Of a DNA stretch of 64,000 nucleotides, positions 1-8,665 are shown piece after piece. This DNA comes from Pseudomonas sp. PDM15 (GTDB lineage: Bacteria > Pseudomonadota > Gammaproteobacteria > Pseudomonadales > Pseudomonadaceae), in contig NZ_JACVAA010000001.1 of NCBI RefSeq assembly GCF_014851565.1, forward strand, positions 248,001 to 312,000, given 5' to 3'. Position numbers and translations under genes: made by a program. How positions within the stretch are numbered: the first letter of the stretch is position 1; each line of letters opens with the position of its first letter. The notes below the pieces were generated by a model that was given only the letters and a program-made list of their open reading frames with translations, was not told the origin of the DNA and ran no database searches.

Positions 1-229
1 CCAGGTGGTCGAAGTGGCCGCGCTGGCAGTGGGTGATCAGGCAGTGGGTGACCGACTCGAGCGCGGCACCGGTGCCGGCCGGCAGTTCGACCAGCGGGTT
101 GCGCTGCCGGGCGCCGAACAGGCGCAGCGGCGGCAGCGCGTCCTTGGCGGCCAGCATGGGGTCGACCAGGACGCGGTGCGGGCCGAGCTCGAGAATGATG
201 GTGGCGTTGCGGATTTGCTGGATGTTCAT
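1..229 (-). CDS. MBL-fold metal-dependent hydrolase, N-terminal part
   Basis: Only the first 76 codons are inside the window; the gene runs off the left edge. It starts at the ATG at 229-227 (MNIQQIRNATIILELG). The segment 'ITHCQRGHFDHL' at residues 65-76 looks like the metal-binding loop of the metallo-beta-lactamase fold. H67 is followed by H72, D74 and H75, a longer spacing than the usual HxHxDH. The start resembles the UlaG-like branch of cytosolic hydrolases, where a beta strand ('TIILELGPHRVLVDPML') leads into the metal loop. It is divergent from the AraC/GlxA-type regulator at 344, which is therefore a plausible controller. The substrate cannot be inferred. Confidence 0.8.
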   Translation of the reverse strand, partial: MNIQQIRNATIILELGPHRVLVDPMLAAKDALPPLRLFGARQRNPLVELPAGTGAALESVTHCLITHCQRGHFDHL

Positions 230-280
230 CATGTGCCCCTCTGGGTGGTGGCTCTATGGTGCCGAGCGGGGGGCATCGCC

Positions 281-310
281 ATAATGGCAGGAACAGACAT
301 ATTCAGTTCC
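281..310. promoter_or_regulatory. possible operator between divergent hydrolase and regulator genes
   Basis: The 114-bp gap between the divergent genes holds a dyad: GGAAC at 290-294 and GTTCC at 306-310, with an AT-rich centre (agacatattca). It lies about 35 bp upstream of the regulator ATG, where the regulator could bind to control both genes. This rests only on symmetry and position. Confidence 0.25.
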
Positions 311-343
311 TTTTAAGCCATATCGTTTTGCCGAGAAGAAAAC

Positions 344-1300
344 ATGCGAATCGGTCTCCTGCTGTTTCCCCGGTGCATGCCCGCCGGGCTGTTCGCCTTT
401 GCCGACCTTCTGCATGCGGCCAACCGACGGACCGGCCGCGGCTTGTTCGAGGCCGACTATGTGGCCTTGCAGGCGGGGCCGGTCGAGTGTGCCCACGGCG
501 TCACCCTGCAGGCGACGGCGTCCCTCGCCGAGCGGGAGCTCGATGCCCTGCTGATCCCGGGCTTCTGGGCAGAATCGGCACGGCAGGTCGACGAGGCGCT
601 GGCCGCGCATGCGCCGCTGGTGCGCGCGCTGTCGATGGGCAACCGGCGCCTGCAGCTGTGGAGCTATTGCACGGGCGTCGGCCTGCTGGCGGCCAGTGGT
701 CGTCTGGATGGCCAGCCGGCCACGGTGACCTGGTGGCTGGCGGAGACGCTGCGCCAGCGTTTCTCCAGGGTGCAGTGGCAGAGCGAGCAGAACTGCGTGT
801 TCAACGCGAACACCGCCACGGCGTCGGGAGTGAATGGTTATCTGCCGATTGCCCAGGCGCTGATCGAGCGCAGCGTCAGCGCCGAGGTCGTCCGCGATCT
901 GAGCAGGCTCATGGTGCTGCCGCGCCCGGTGGTGCCGCATCCTGCGTTTCAGGGCATGAGCCTGATGGAGCAGGGCGGCAAGCTGCTGCGCCAGCTGCAT
1001 GCCCTGGTCGAGCAGCTGCCGGCCGAGCAGATCACGGTGGCGTTGTTGGCGGGCCGGCTGGGCATGTCGGAGCGCACGCTGGCGCGCAAGGTGCTGGGCG
1101 AAACCGGTCAGGCGGTGGCGAGCTACGCCCGGCGGATCAAGCTGAACCAGATCAGCGAGCGTCTCATGCTGACAGCGGCGTCCGTCAGCACCATCAGTGC
1201 CGAGCTGGGCTTCAGCAGCGATTCCAACATGCGGCGCATGTTCAAGGAGCTGACCGGGCTGACCCCGGCCGAATACCGACAGCGCTTCGGCAGGCTCTAG
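344..1300 (+). CDS. GlxA-type AraC family transcriptional regulator with DJ-1/PfpI domain
   Basis: A 318-residue two-domain regulator. Residues 1-175 form a DJ-1/PfpI (class I glutamine amidotransferase-like) sensor domain, with the elbow cysteine in 'WSYCTGVGLLAASGRLDG' (C109). Residues 215-318 form an AraC-type DNA-binding domain: first helix-turn-helix 'LAGRLGMSERTLARKV' (235-250) and second 'VSTISAELGFSSDSNMRRMF' (281-300), ending in the typical 'LTPAEYRQRF'. Length fits the family (about 310-340). The ATG at 344 follows a purine-rich stretch (gagaagaaaac). It is divergent from the MBL-fold gene and converges tail-to-tail on the periplasmic binding protein gene. Some family members regulate amine or choline metabolism, but no inducer can be named here. 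Confidence 0.88.
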   Translation: MRIGLLLFPRCMPAGLFAFADLLHAANRRTGRGLFEADYVALQAGPVECAHGVTLQATASLAERELDALLIPGFWAESARQVDEALAAHAPLVRALSMGNRRLQLWSYCTGVGLLAASGRLDGQPATVTWWLAETLRQRFSRVQWQSEQNCVFNANTATASGVNGYLPIAQALIERSVSAEVVRDLSRLMVLPRPVVPHPAFQGMSLMEQGGKLLRQLHALVEQLPAEQITVALLAGRLGMSERTLARKVLGETGQAVASYARRIKLNQISERLMLTAASVSTISAELGFSSDSNMRRMFKELTGLTPAEYRQRFGRL

Positions 1301-1310
1301 CGCTGGGCTT

Positions 1311-2078
1311 CTAGGGGGTGCGGTACTGTTCCAGTCGGTGTTGCCAGGATGGCGCCTGTTTCAGCGTGCCGATCACCCGATTCAGCTCCGGAAGCAACCG
1401 GGCATAACCAGTCGGCACTAGCAGGGAGCGTTGATAGGTGCGCAACGGCGGCTGGGCGACATACAGCTGGCTGCGCAGACCTTGCTGCTCCTGGAAATAG
1501 AAATCGAGGGTGCGCTTGCCAATCACGGCGGCGCCTAGCCAGCCACGTTGCAGCCGAAGCAGGTTGGCGCTCTCGCTGATGCCTGCCTCGCGGCTGATCC
1601 GCTCCTTGCCGAGCAGGTCGTCCAGCTCCGGGTAGCGATGCCCACTAACCACGCCCAGGCGTCGCCCGCCAAGCTGGTCGGCGGAAAGCCTGCTGACCTC
1701 GCCCTGGCTGCGGGAGACCAGTAGGTTGGCATCGTCGATGAAGGCCTCCGTCCATAGATGGCGTGGCGCGTCTCCGAACCAGTCGGGGCTGGTGCCCAGC
1801 ACGATGCCGTCGAGCTGGTCCTTCGACAACAGATAGTCCAGGCGCCTGCGTGGAATCTGCCGCACGACGAAGCGGTACTGGGGCAGGTAAGCGTTCAATT
1901 GCTCGGCCAGGTCGTAATACAGCCCCTGCTGGCGCTTGCCATCGATCACATAGGGTGGCTTGTGCTGATAGCTGAACAGGGTGATTTCCTCGACTGCGTG
2001 TGCCGAGGCGCATAGCCAGCAGAGGCTCAGCAGCACAAGCCTGAACGACACCTGCAAGCCGGGTAGAGTCCATCTCAT
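1311..2078 (-). CDS. periplasmic solute-binding protein (SBP family 3-like), orphan
   Basis: A 255-residue secreted protein with no neighbouring permease or ATPase. An upstream in-frame start would give 322 residues, but I prefer the ATG at 2078. It is preceded by GGGAGATC at good spacing and opens a clear signal peptide (hydrophobic core VLLSLCWLCASAHA, predicted cleavage near residue 28, before VEE). The mature part begins 'ITLFSYQHKPPYVIDGKRQQGLYYDLAEQL', the usual start of polar amino-acid type binding proteins that sense 'PPY' plus a 'G..YDL' motif. Orphan proteins of this kind in Pseudomonas may bind a ligand for signalling or have a structural role. The ligand is unknown. Confidence 0.75.
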   Translation of the reverse strand: MRWTLPGLQVSFRLVLLSLCWLCASAHAVEEITLFSYQHKPPYVIDGKRQQGLYYDLAEQLNAYLPQYRFVVRQIPRRRLDYLLSKDQLDGIVLGTSPDWFGDAPRHLWTEAFIDDANLLVSRSQGEVSRLSADQLGGRRLGVVSGHRYPELDDLLGKERISREAGISESANLLRLQRGWLGAAVIGKRTLDFYFQEQQGLRSQLYVAQPPLRTYQRSLLVPTGYARLLPELNRVIGTLKQAPSWQHRLEQYRTP

Positions 2079-2308
2079 TGACTGATCTCCCTGTTCCGGG
2101 CGCCGCACCTGCGGAGATATTTTCTGGCGCGTCTCGGAATGACTGCGTAGCTCTGGCCGTCGCCGGCGCAGGATGAAGCGAATGAGACCTACACAACTGA
2201 CTGCATTGCCCTCCTCATAATTCCATTGTGGCAGACGCGGCCGGACTGAAGGTGCTGCCGATTCGCCAGGTGGATGCATTGGCGGCGAGGCCGCAGCCGT
2301 CGAAGCAT

Positions 2309-2338
2309 CAAAAAAAAGGCCGCATAAGCGGCCCTTTT
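2309..2338 (-). terminator. intrinsic terminator of plsB
   Basis: Read on the minus strand: GGCCGC, a TTAT loop, GCGGCC, then seven T residues. It sits 17 bp past the plsB stop codon. The remaining 230 bp up to the solute-binding protein gene contain no other supported feature. Confidence 0.85.
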
Positions 2339-2354
2339 ACTGGTGCTGCGAGTC

Positions 2355-4841
2355 TCAGACCGGCTCTTGCGCTTCCTCGCCGCGCTCCAGCGCCACCTGG
2401 CGTATGGACAGGCGGATTTCCGCCGGCAGCACGCGCTTGGCCGCGCCCTCCACCAGTTCCGCCAGCTGTGGATGGTGGCTGAGCTTGCCTTCGCCATTCT
2501 GGCGCAGCACGCCCTGGTCCAGCAGGGTCTGGATGAAGTGGCGGAACAGGCTCTTGTCGAAGAACTCCGGGGCGTTGAGGCCATGCAGGATCGACAAGCG
2601 CTGGGCCATGACCACGCAGAGGTTCTCCAGCTCCTCGGCACTCAACGCGTACTGGCCGGCGTTGAGCAGCAGGGCGGTGGCCATGTAGAAGCGCTGCAGG
2701 GTCTGCACGATGGCGCGGGCCAGCAGAGTGAGCAGGACGAACTGGCGCGAGCTGGGTGCCGGGCGGATGAACATGTCGTCCTCGCGGCGCAGCAGGCCCT
2801 GCTCGACGAAGGCCTCCAGCCACTGGTCGACCACCCCTTCCAGTTCCTCCAGGTCCCAGCGGATGAACAGCTCGGACTGCAGGTACGGATACAGCGCGGT
2901 GCTGTAGCGCAGGATCTGCTCGCGGCTCATGCGCGAGCTGCTGAGGAAGAAGCTGGCCAGCAGGGCGGGCAGGGCGAACACGTGCAGCACGTTGTTGCGG
3001 TAGTAGGTCATCAGGACGGCGTTCTGCTCGTCCAGGTAGAGGATCTTGCCCAGGGCGTCCTTCTGCTCCGCCAGCAGGTCCATGCTCTGCACGTAGCGGA
3101 TCAGGTCCTGGCCATCGCCTTCCGGCAGGGTGGCGTGGGGCGAGTAGGGCACCTTGCGCAGCAGCGCCAGGTACAGGTCGAGCACACGGCCCAGGGCCTT
3201 CTCGTCCAGCGCCAGCTTGCTGGTGGAGAGCAGGGCCAGGCCGACCAGGTTGACCGGGTTGATCGCCGCCGCCTCGTTGAGGTGCTGCGCCACGCGTTCG
3301 CCGAGGCGGTTGGTGGTGCGATTCAGCCACTCGGGGCGGTACTGGTCGCCATAGTCCTGGGTGCGCCAGTCCGGCTGCTCGTGGTCGAGGAACTCGGCCA
3401 GCTTGATCGGCTCGCCGAAGTTGACGCGCACGCTACCGAAGCGCTGGCGGCGAATGGCGCCGATGACCTTGAAGATGTCGAAGATCGACTCCTTCTTCTT
3501 CGTCGCGCCGCGCAGTTCGCCCAGGTAGGTACGGCCTTCCAGCACGCGCTCGTAACCGATATAGACCGGCACGAAGGCGATCGGCAGGCGCGACGAGCGC
3601 AGGAAGCTGCGCAGGGTGATGGCCAGCATGCCGGTCTTCGGCTGCAGGGTGCGGCCGGTGCGGGAGCGGCCGCCCTCGACGAAGTACTCGACCGGGAAGC
3701 CCTTGCTGAACAGGGTGTGCAGGTATTCGTTGAACACCGCGGTGTACAGCGGGTTGCCCTTGAAGGTGCGGCGCATGAAGAAGGCGCCGCCACGACGCAG
3801 GATGCCGCCGACCACCGGCATATTGAGGTTGATGCCGGCGGCGATGTGCGGCGGCGTCAGGCCGTTGCGGAACAGCAGGTAGGACAGCAGCAGATAGTCG
3901 ATGTGGCTGCGGTGGCAGGGCACGTAGATGATCTCGTGGCCGTGGGCGATGTCGCGCACCGCCTCCAGGTGGTTGACCTGGATGCCTTCGTACAGCTTGT
4001 TCCAGAACCAGCTGAGCACCGTCTCCAGGAAGCGGATGGCGGTATAGGTGTAGTCCGAGGCGATCTCGTTGCCATAGCGCAGGGCCTGGGCCTCGGCCTT
4101 CTCCTGGCTGATTTTCTCGCGCTCCATCTCCTCGCGGATGGCCTGGCGCACCAGCGGGCCGTGGATCAGGCCTTTCACCAGGTTGCGCCGGTGCGACACG
4201 TCCGGGCCGATCACCGTGGTCTTCAGGTTGCGGAAGTGCACGCGCAGGATGCGCTGGACCATGCGCAGGGTGCGCTCGCGGCCCTTGTTCTGGTCGAGCA
4301 GTTCGCGCAGGTGGATCGGTGCGGAGAACTGCACGCGGGTCTTGCGGCCGAGGATCAGGATGCTGACCAGCTTGCGCAGACGCCCGGTGACGGCCCAGGT
4401 GTCGGCGAACAGCAGCTTCCACGGGCTGGTCTCGCGATCCGGCGACTGGCCCCAGAACACGCTGACGGGGACGATCTGCGCGTCATCCAGGGCATTGCTG
4501 TCGAGGCCGGCGAGGATGCGCTGCAGGGTCGGCGGTGTACCGCGCTTGTCGTGGCCGCCGAACCAGCTGGGTGAGCGGGTCAGGTAGAAGAAGCCGGCCG
4601 GCTCCAGCTGGCCGCCGAGCGCCACCGGCAATACCGGGCGCGGCAGGCCGGCCTTGCTGCATTCCCGGTCCACTACCGCCAGGTCCGCTGCCGAGGGCTG
4701 CTGCAGTACATAGAACACTGGCTTGCTGCGATCCAGGCGCAGGTTGAAGGACGACTGGTTGATGGTTTCCGAGCGTACCCAGAGGAACAGCAGGCGACGC
4801 AGGGCACCAAAGGCGAGGCGGCGGAGCGGGGAGCGGGTCAT
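2355..4841 (-). CDS. plsB: glycerol-3-phosphate 1-O-acyltransferase PlsB
   Basis: Inner-membrane enzyme that transfers an acyl chain from acyl-ACP or acyl-CoA to sn-1 of glycerol-3-phosphate, the first step of phospholipid synthesis. The chosen start ([12 protein letters not shown], 828 residues) matches the PlsB start I recall from Pseudomonas; another ATG lies nine codons upstream. The acyltransferase blocks are intact: HX4D 'HRSHID' with H310 and D315, then 'GGAFFMRR', '[10 protein letters not shown]' and '[11 protein letters not shown]'. Length is normal for the long bacterial family (about 800-840). It is divergent from the Gld-like ABC operon. The family assignment is certain and the start less so. 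Confidence 0.97.
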   Translation of the reverse strand: MTRSPLRRLAFGALRRLLFLWVRSETINQSSFNLRLDRSKPVFYVLQQPSAADLAVVDRECSKAGLPRPVLPVALGGQLEPAGFFYLTRSPSWFGGHDKRGTPPTLQRILAGLDSNALDDAQIVPVSVFWGQSPDRETSPWKLLFADTWAVTGRLRKLVSILILGRKTRVQFSAPIHLRELLDQNKGRERTLRMVQRILRVHFRNLKTTVIGPDVSHRRNLVKGLIHGPLVRQAIREEMEREKISQEKAEAQALRYGNEIASDYTYTAIRFLETVLSWFWNKLYEGIQVNHLEAVRDIAHGHEIIYVPCHRSHIDYLLLSYLLFRNGLTPPHIAAGINLNMPVVGGILRRGGAFFMRRTFKGNPLYTAVFNEYLHTLFSKGFPVEYFVEGGRSRTGRTLQPKTGMLAITLRSFLRSSRLPIAFVPVYIGYERVLEGRTYLGELRGATKKKESIFDIFKVIGAIRRQRFGSVRVNFGEPIKLAEFLDHEQPDWRTQDYGDQYRPEWLNRTTNRLGERVAQHLNEAAAINPVNLVGLALLSTSKLALDEKALGRVLDLYLALLRKVPYSPHATLPEGDGQDLIRYVQSMDLLAEQKDALGKILYLDEQNAVLMTYYRNNVLHVFALPALLASFFLSSSRMSREQILRYSTALYPYLQSELFIRWDLEELEGVVDQWLEAFVEQGLLRREDDMFIRPAPSSRQFVLLTLLARAIVQTLQRFYMATALLLNAGQYALSAEELENLCVVMAQRLSILHGLNAPEFFDKSLFRHFIQTLLDQGVLRQNGEGKLSHHPQLAELVEGAAKRVLPAEIRLSIRQVALERGEEAQEPV

Positions 4842-5000
4842 AGATTGCGGCTGTGAAAAAACGAGCATGCGCTCGGGGCGGCTAGTGTGCCGTATTCGGT
4901 GGGCGGCGGCAAAAAGCCCTGCAGGTACAAGTGTTCACCGGCGCGCCGCGGATTTCCTGGCCTGCAGGCCGGCCTGCAACTTTTCCTAATGGCCGTTGTC

Positions 5001-5029
5001 TTGCCTTGCCGCGGGTCGACTTTTATAGT
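5001..5029 (+). promoter_or_regulatory. candidate sigma-70 promoter for the Gld-like ABC operon
   Basis: TTGCCT at 5001-5006 and TATAGT at 5024-5029 are separated by 17 bp and lie about 68 bp upstream of the ATP-binding subunit start. The gap to plsB is 255 bp. The call rests on hexamer match and spacing only. Confidence 0.55.
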
Positions 5030-5096
5030 CCGCCAGCGTTTGCAAAGGCCCCCGAGGTCAGCATGGCCCGGGGCTTATCCCGTAGGGACAAGAGCC

Positions 5097-6017
5097 ATGA
5101 TCGAAATAAAAAATCTAACCAAGCGTTTTGCCCAACATACGGCCGTCGATGGCCTCAGCTTTCAGGTCCAGCAGGGGGAAGTGCTGGGCTTTCTCGGCCC
5201 TAACGGGGCCGGTAAATCCACCACCATGAAGATGCTCACCGGGTTCCTGGCGCCGACTTCCGGCACGGCCAGCATTCTCGGATTCGACATCCAGAGCGAC
5301 ACCCTCAAGGCCCAGCAGCAGATCGGCTACCTGCCCGAAGGCGCGCCCTGCTATGGCGACATGACGGTGCGTGGCTTCCTCGAATTCATCGCGGAAGTTC
5401 GTGGTTATCGTGGCGCAGAGAAGAAGCAGCGGGTGCTGCGTGCGGTGGCCCAGGTGGAGCTGGACAAGGTGCTGGAGCAGAGCATCGAGACCCTGTCCAA
5501 GGGCTTCAAACGCCGCGTCGGCCTGGCCCAGGCGATCCTCCATGATCCGCGCGTGCTGATCCTCGACGAGCCCACCGATGGCCTCGATCCGAACCAGAAG
5601 CATCAGGTGCGCCAGCTGATCCAGAGCCTGGCCAAGGACAAGATCGTGATCATCTCCACCCACATCCTCGAAGAGGTGTCGGCGGTTTGCACCCGCGCCG
5701 TGGTGATCGCCGCCGGCAAGCTGGTGGCCGACGGTACGCCGCTGGAGCTGGAGAGCCGCTCGCGCTACCACCAGGCGGTGACCCTGGTCGCCGCTGGTGA
5801 GCTGGACCGCCAGGCCCTGGCCGCTCTGCCGGGCGTGATCGCCGTGGAAGACAACGCCGAGGGCAGCCTGACCCTGGTGGCCGCGCCTGGCCAGGTGATC
5901 TTCCCGCAGGTCAACGAACTGATCCGCCAGCGTGGCTGGCAAGTGACGGAGCTGGACGTGGAACGTGGCCGGCTCGATGAAGTGTTCCGCAGCCTGACCC
6001 GGGGAGAAGCGGCATGA
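5097..6017 (+). CDS. ABC transporter ATP-binding protein (GldA-like)
   Basis: A 306-residue nucleotide-binding subunit. Walker A 'GPNGAGKST' at 34-42, signature 'LSKGF' at 133-137, Walker B 'VLILDEPTDGLDP' from 153, and the switch histidine in 'ISTHILEE' (H189). The C-terminal 80 residues after the ATPase core are typical of the ABC-2/drug-export and GldA type. The ATG at 5097 is the first codon of the conserved 'MIEIKNLTKRF' start; an open frame upstream is not coding-like. It overlaps the permease gene by 4 bp (ATGA). With the next three genes it forms an apparent operon for an exporter or envelope complex of unknown substrate. Confidence 0.93.
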   Translation: MIEIKNLTKRFAQHTAVDGLSFQVQQGEVLGFLGPNGAGKSTTMKMLTGFLAPTSGTASILGFDIQSDTLKAQQQIGYLPEGAPCYGDMTVRGFLEFIAEVRGYRGAEKKQRVLRAVAQVELDKVLEQSIETLSKGFKRRVGLAQAILHDPRVLILDEPTDGLDPNQKHQVRQLIQSLAKDKIVIISTHILEEVSAVCTRAVVIAAGKLVADGTPLELESRSRYHQAVTLVAAGELDRQALAALPGVIAVEDNAEGSLTLVAAPGQVIFPQVNELIRQRGWQVTELDVERGRLDEVFRSLTRGEAA

Positions 6018-6745
6018 AGCAGTTGCCCGTGATCTTCAAGCGCGAGCTGGCCAGCTATTTCGCCACACCGCTCGCCTACGTGTTCATCCTGATCTTCCTG
6101 GTGCTGTCCGGGGTCTTCACCTTCTACCTCGGTGGCTTCTACGAGAGCGGCCAGGCCGACCTGTCGCCGTTCTTCAACTTCCATCCCTGGCTGTACCTGT
6201 TCCTGGTGCCGGCCATCGCCATGCGTCTGTGGGCCGAGGAGCGCAAGTCCGGCTCCATCGAGCTGCTGATGACCCTGCCGATCACCCGCGCCGAGGCGGT
6301 GCTGGGCAAGTTCCTCGCCGCCTGGGTGTTCGCCGGCATCGCCCTGCTGCTGACCTTCCCGATGATCATCACGGTCAACTACCTGGGGGAGCCGGACAAC
6401 GGCGCGATCTTCACCGGCTACTTCGGCAGCTGGCTGCTGGCGGGTTCCTACCTGGCCATCGGCTCATGCATGTCGGCCCTGGCGAAGAACCAGGTGATCG
6501 CGTTCATCCTAGCCGTCAGCGCCTGCTTCCTGTTCATCGTCAGCGGTTTCCCGATGGTGCTCGATGCACTGGCATGGGCGCCGCAGTGGGCCGTTGACGC
6601 GGTCGCCTCGCTGTCCTTCCTGACCCGCTTCGATGCGATCAGCAAGGGCGTGATCGATCTGCGCGACCTGCTCTATTTCATCACCCTGATGGGCGCCTGG
6701 CTGGCCGCCACCGCCATCGTGGTCGATCTGAAGAAGGCTGACTGA
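6014..6745 (+). CDS. ABC transporter permease (GldF-like, ABC-2 family)
   Basis: A 243-residue integral membrane protein with about six hydrophobic segments. It starts 'MKQLPVIFKRELASYFATPLAYVFILIFLVLSGVFTFYL', with the 'KREL..YF.TPLAY' motif usual in ABC-2/GldF permeases. 'WAEERKSGSIELLMTLPITRAEAVLGKFLAAW' is the conserved cytoplasmic coupling region. It is translationally coupled to the ATPase (4-bp overlap) and lies 2 bp before the GldG-family gene, so the three products very likely form one complex. The Gld names come from Flavobacterium gliding genes. Nothing suggests gliding here, and the substrate is unknown. Confidence 0.9.
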   Translation: MKQLPVIFKRELASYFATPLAYVFILIFLVLSGVFTFYLGGFYESGQADLSPFFNFHPWLYLFLVPAIAMRLWAEERKSGSIELLMTLPITRAEAVLGKFLAAWVFAGIALLLTFPMIITVNYLGEPDNGAIFTGYFGSWLLAGSYLAIGSCMSALAKNQVIAFILAVSACFLFIVSGFPMVLDALAWAPQWAVDAVASLSFLTRFDAISKGVIDLRDLLYFITLMGAWLAATAIVVDLKKAD

Positions 6746-6747
6746 CC

Positions 6748-8580
6748 ATGAAGAAACTGATGTATTCCGGCGCCGGCCTGCTGCTGATCGCCGTGGCCTT
6801 CCTGGCCTTCAACATGCTCTCGGCCCTGGGCCTGGGCAACGTACGCCTGGACCTGACCGAGCAGAAGCTCTACACCATCTCCGAGGGTACCGAGCGCATC
6901 CTTGGCGAGCTGGATGAGCCGATCAACCTGTACTTCTTCTACTCCGACAAGTCCGCTCGCGACCTGGCCGTGCTGCGTAACTACGCGGTGCGTGTGGAGG
7001 AGATGCTCAAGGCCTATGAGCGTGCGGCGAACGGCAAGATCAAGCTGCACATCATCGACCCCGAGCCGTTCTCCGAGGACGAGGACAAGGCTGCCGGCTT
7101 CGGCTTGCAGGCCGTGCCGGCGAACCAGAGCGGCGAGCAGATCTACTTCGGCCTGGCCGGCACCAACGCGGTGGACGACAAGCAGGTCATCCCGTTCTTC
7201 CCGCTGGATCAGGAGGAGTTCCTCGAATATCAGCTGAGCCAACTGGTGCAGGGTCTGGCCAAGCCGGAGCGCCCGGTGGTCGGCCTGCTCTCGGGACTGC
7301 AGCTCAACGGCGGCTTCGACATGATGGCGCGCCAGCCGATGGCGCCCTGGATGGTGATGGAAGAGGTCCGCCAGCTGTTCAAGATCGACAGCCTCAAGGC
7401 CGGTATCGACAAGATCCCCGACCAGGTCTCGGTGCTGCTGCTGGTGCATCCGAAGAACTTGCCGCAGCCGACCCTGTACGCCATCGATCAGTTCGTCCTG
7501 CGCGGCGGCAAGCTGCTGGTGTTCGTCGACCCGCTCAGCGAGGCGGACAACGCGCCGCCGATGATGCCGGGCGATGACGAAGGCAAGGCCTCCGACCTGG
7601 AGCCGCTGTTCAAGGCCTGGGGCCTGCGCATGGTGCCGGACAAGGTGCTCGGCGACGGCTCCTACGCGCTGTCCGTGAGCATGGGCCAGGGCCAGCGCCC
7701 GGCGCGCCATGCCGCCTGGCTGGCGCTGCCGAAGCGGGCGATGAACCAGGACGACGTGGCCACCTCCAGCCTGGAGAGCCTGAATATCGCCACCGCCGGT
7801 ATTCTCGAGCCGCTCGAAGGCGCCAAAACCCAGTTCGTGCCGCTGCTGCAGAGCTCCGAGTACGCCATGCCCTTCGACGCCGCGCGCTTCGCTGCCCTGG
7901 GCAACCCGGAAGAGTTGATCCGCGACCTGGAGCCGACCGGCGAGCGTTATGCCATCGCCGCGCGCATCAGCGGCCCGGCGCAATCCGCCTATCCGAACGG
8001 CATCGAGGGGCAGAAGCACGGCCTGAAGTCGGCGGAGAACATCAACGTGATCGCCGTGGCCGACACCGATCTGCTCACCGACCGCATGTGGGTGCAGGTG
8101 CAGGACTTCTTCGGTCAGCGCGTGCCGCAGCCGTTTGCCGACAACGCCGGTTTTGCCATCAACGCCCTGGACAACCTGTCCGGCAGCGATGCGCTGATCA
8201 GCGTGCGTTCGCGCGGCCGCTTCAGCCGTCCGTTCGAGGTGGTCGAGGCCCTGCAGCGCGACGCCGAGGCGCAGTTCCGGGTCAAGGAAGAGGACCTGCA
8301 GAAGCGTCTGGCCGAGACCGACCAGAAGCTTGCCTCGCTGCAGCAGCAGGACCCGAGCAAGCCTCTGGAGCTGACGCCCGAGCAGCAGGCCACGGTGCAG
8401 CAGTTCATCGCCGAGAAGCTGCGCATCCGCAAGGAACTGCGTGAGGTGCGCTTCCAGCTGAACGCGCAGATCGAGGACCTTGGTCGCACCCTCAAGCTGG
8501 TCAACATCCTCGCCGTGCCGCTGCTGCTGACCCTCGGCGTGCTGGCCCTGTGGCTGTGGCGCCGGCGCAAGGCCGCGTGA
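6748..8580 (+). CDS. GldG-family ABC transport system auxiliary protein
   Basis: A 610-residue membrane-anchored protein. One N-terminal transmembrane segment (about 5-28) is followed by a large, presumably periplasmic, GldG-type domain beginning 'VRLDLTEQKLYTISEGTERIL', the family hallmark. It contains a 'VVGLLSGL' strand and a 'GGKLLVFVDPLSEAD' motif related to ABC-associated sugar-isomerase-like folds. A charged, probably coiled-coil region (about 500-580) precedes a C-terminal transmembrane helix (about 583-605) and an Arg/Lys tail. It is 2 bp downstream of the permease. In the family it accompanies the GldA/GldF ABC pair; its biochemical role is not established. Confidence 0.85.
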   Translation: MKKLMYSGAGLLLIAVAFLAFNMLSALGLGNVRLDLTEQKLYTISEGTERILGELDEPINLYFFYSDKSARDLAVLRNYAVRVEEMLKAYERAANGKIKLHIIDPEPFSEDEDKAAGFGLQAVPANQSGEQIYFGLAGTNAVDDKQVIPFFPLDQEEFLEYQLSQLVQGLAKPERPVVGLLSGLQLNGGFDMMARQPMAPWMVMEEVRQLFKIDSLKAGIDKIPDQVSVLLLVHPKNLPQPTLYAIDQFVLRGGKLLVFVDPLSEADNAPPMMPGDDEGKASDLEPLFKAWGLRMVPDKVLGDGSYALSVSMGQGQRPARHAAWLALPKRAMNQDDVATSSLESLNIATAGILEPLEGAKTQFVPLLQSSEYAMPFDAARFAALGNPEELIRDLEPTGERYAIAARISGPAQSAYPNGIEGQKHGLKSAENINVIAVADTDLLTDRMWVQVQDFFGQRVPQPFADNAGFAINALDNLSGSDALISVRSRGRFSRPFEVVEALQRDAEAQFRVKEEDLQKRLAETDQKLASLQQQDPSKPLELTPEQQATVQQFIAEKLRIRKELREVRFQLNAQIEDLGRTLKLVNILAVPLLLTLGVLALWLWRRRKAA

Positions 8581-8665
8581 CCCGTGCAAGGGGGGAGGGC
8601 GTGGCCCTTTCCCCTTCGCCTTCCCTTTTCGTATTCACCGACTCCTTGATTGAGGAGAACAGCCT

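Noticed and set aside
2343..4574. A 743-codon open frame opposite plsB.
   Set aside because: Shadow of the GC-rich plsB codons, with no domain, no ribosome site and repetitive low-complexity composition.
6673..8589. A 638-codon open frame opposite the GldG-family gene.
   Set aside because: Same reason: an antisense shadow rich in His, Gln, Leu and Arg with no recognisable fold.
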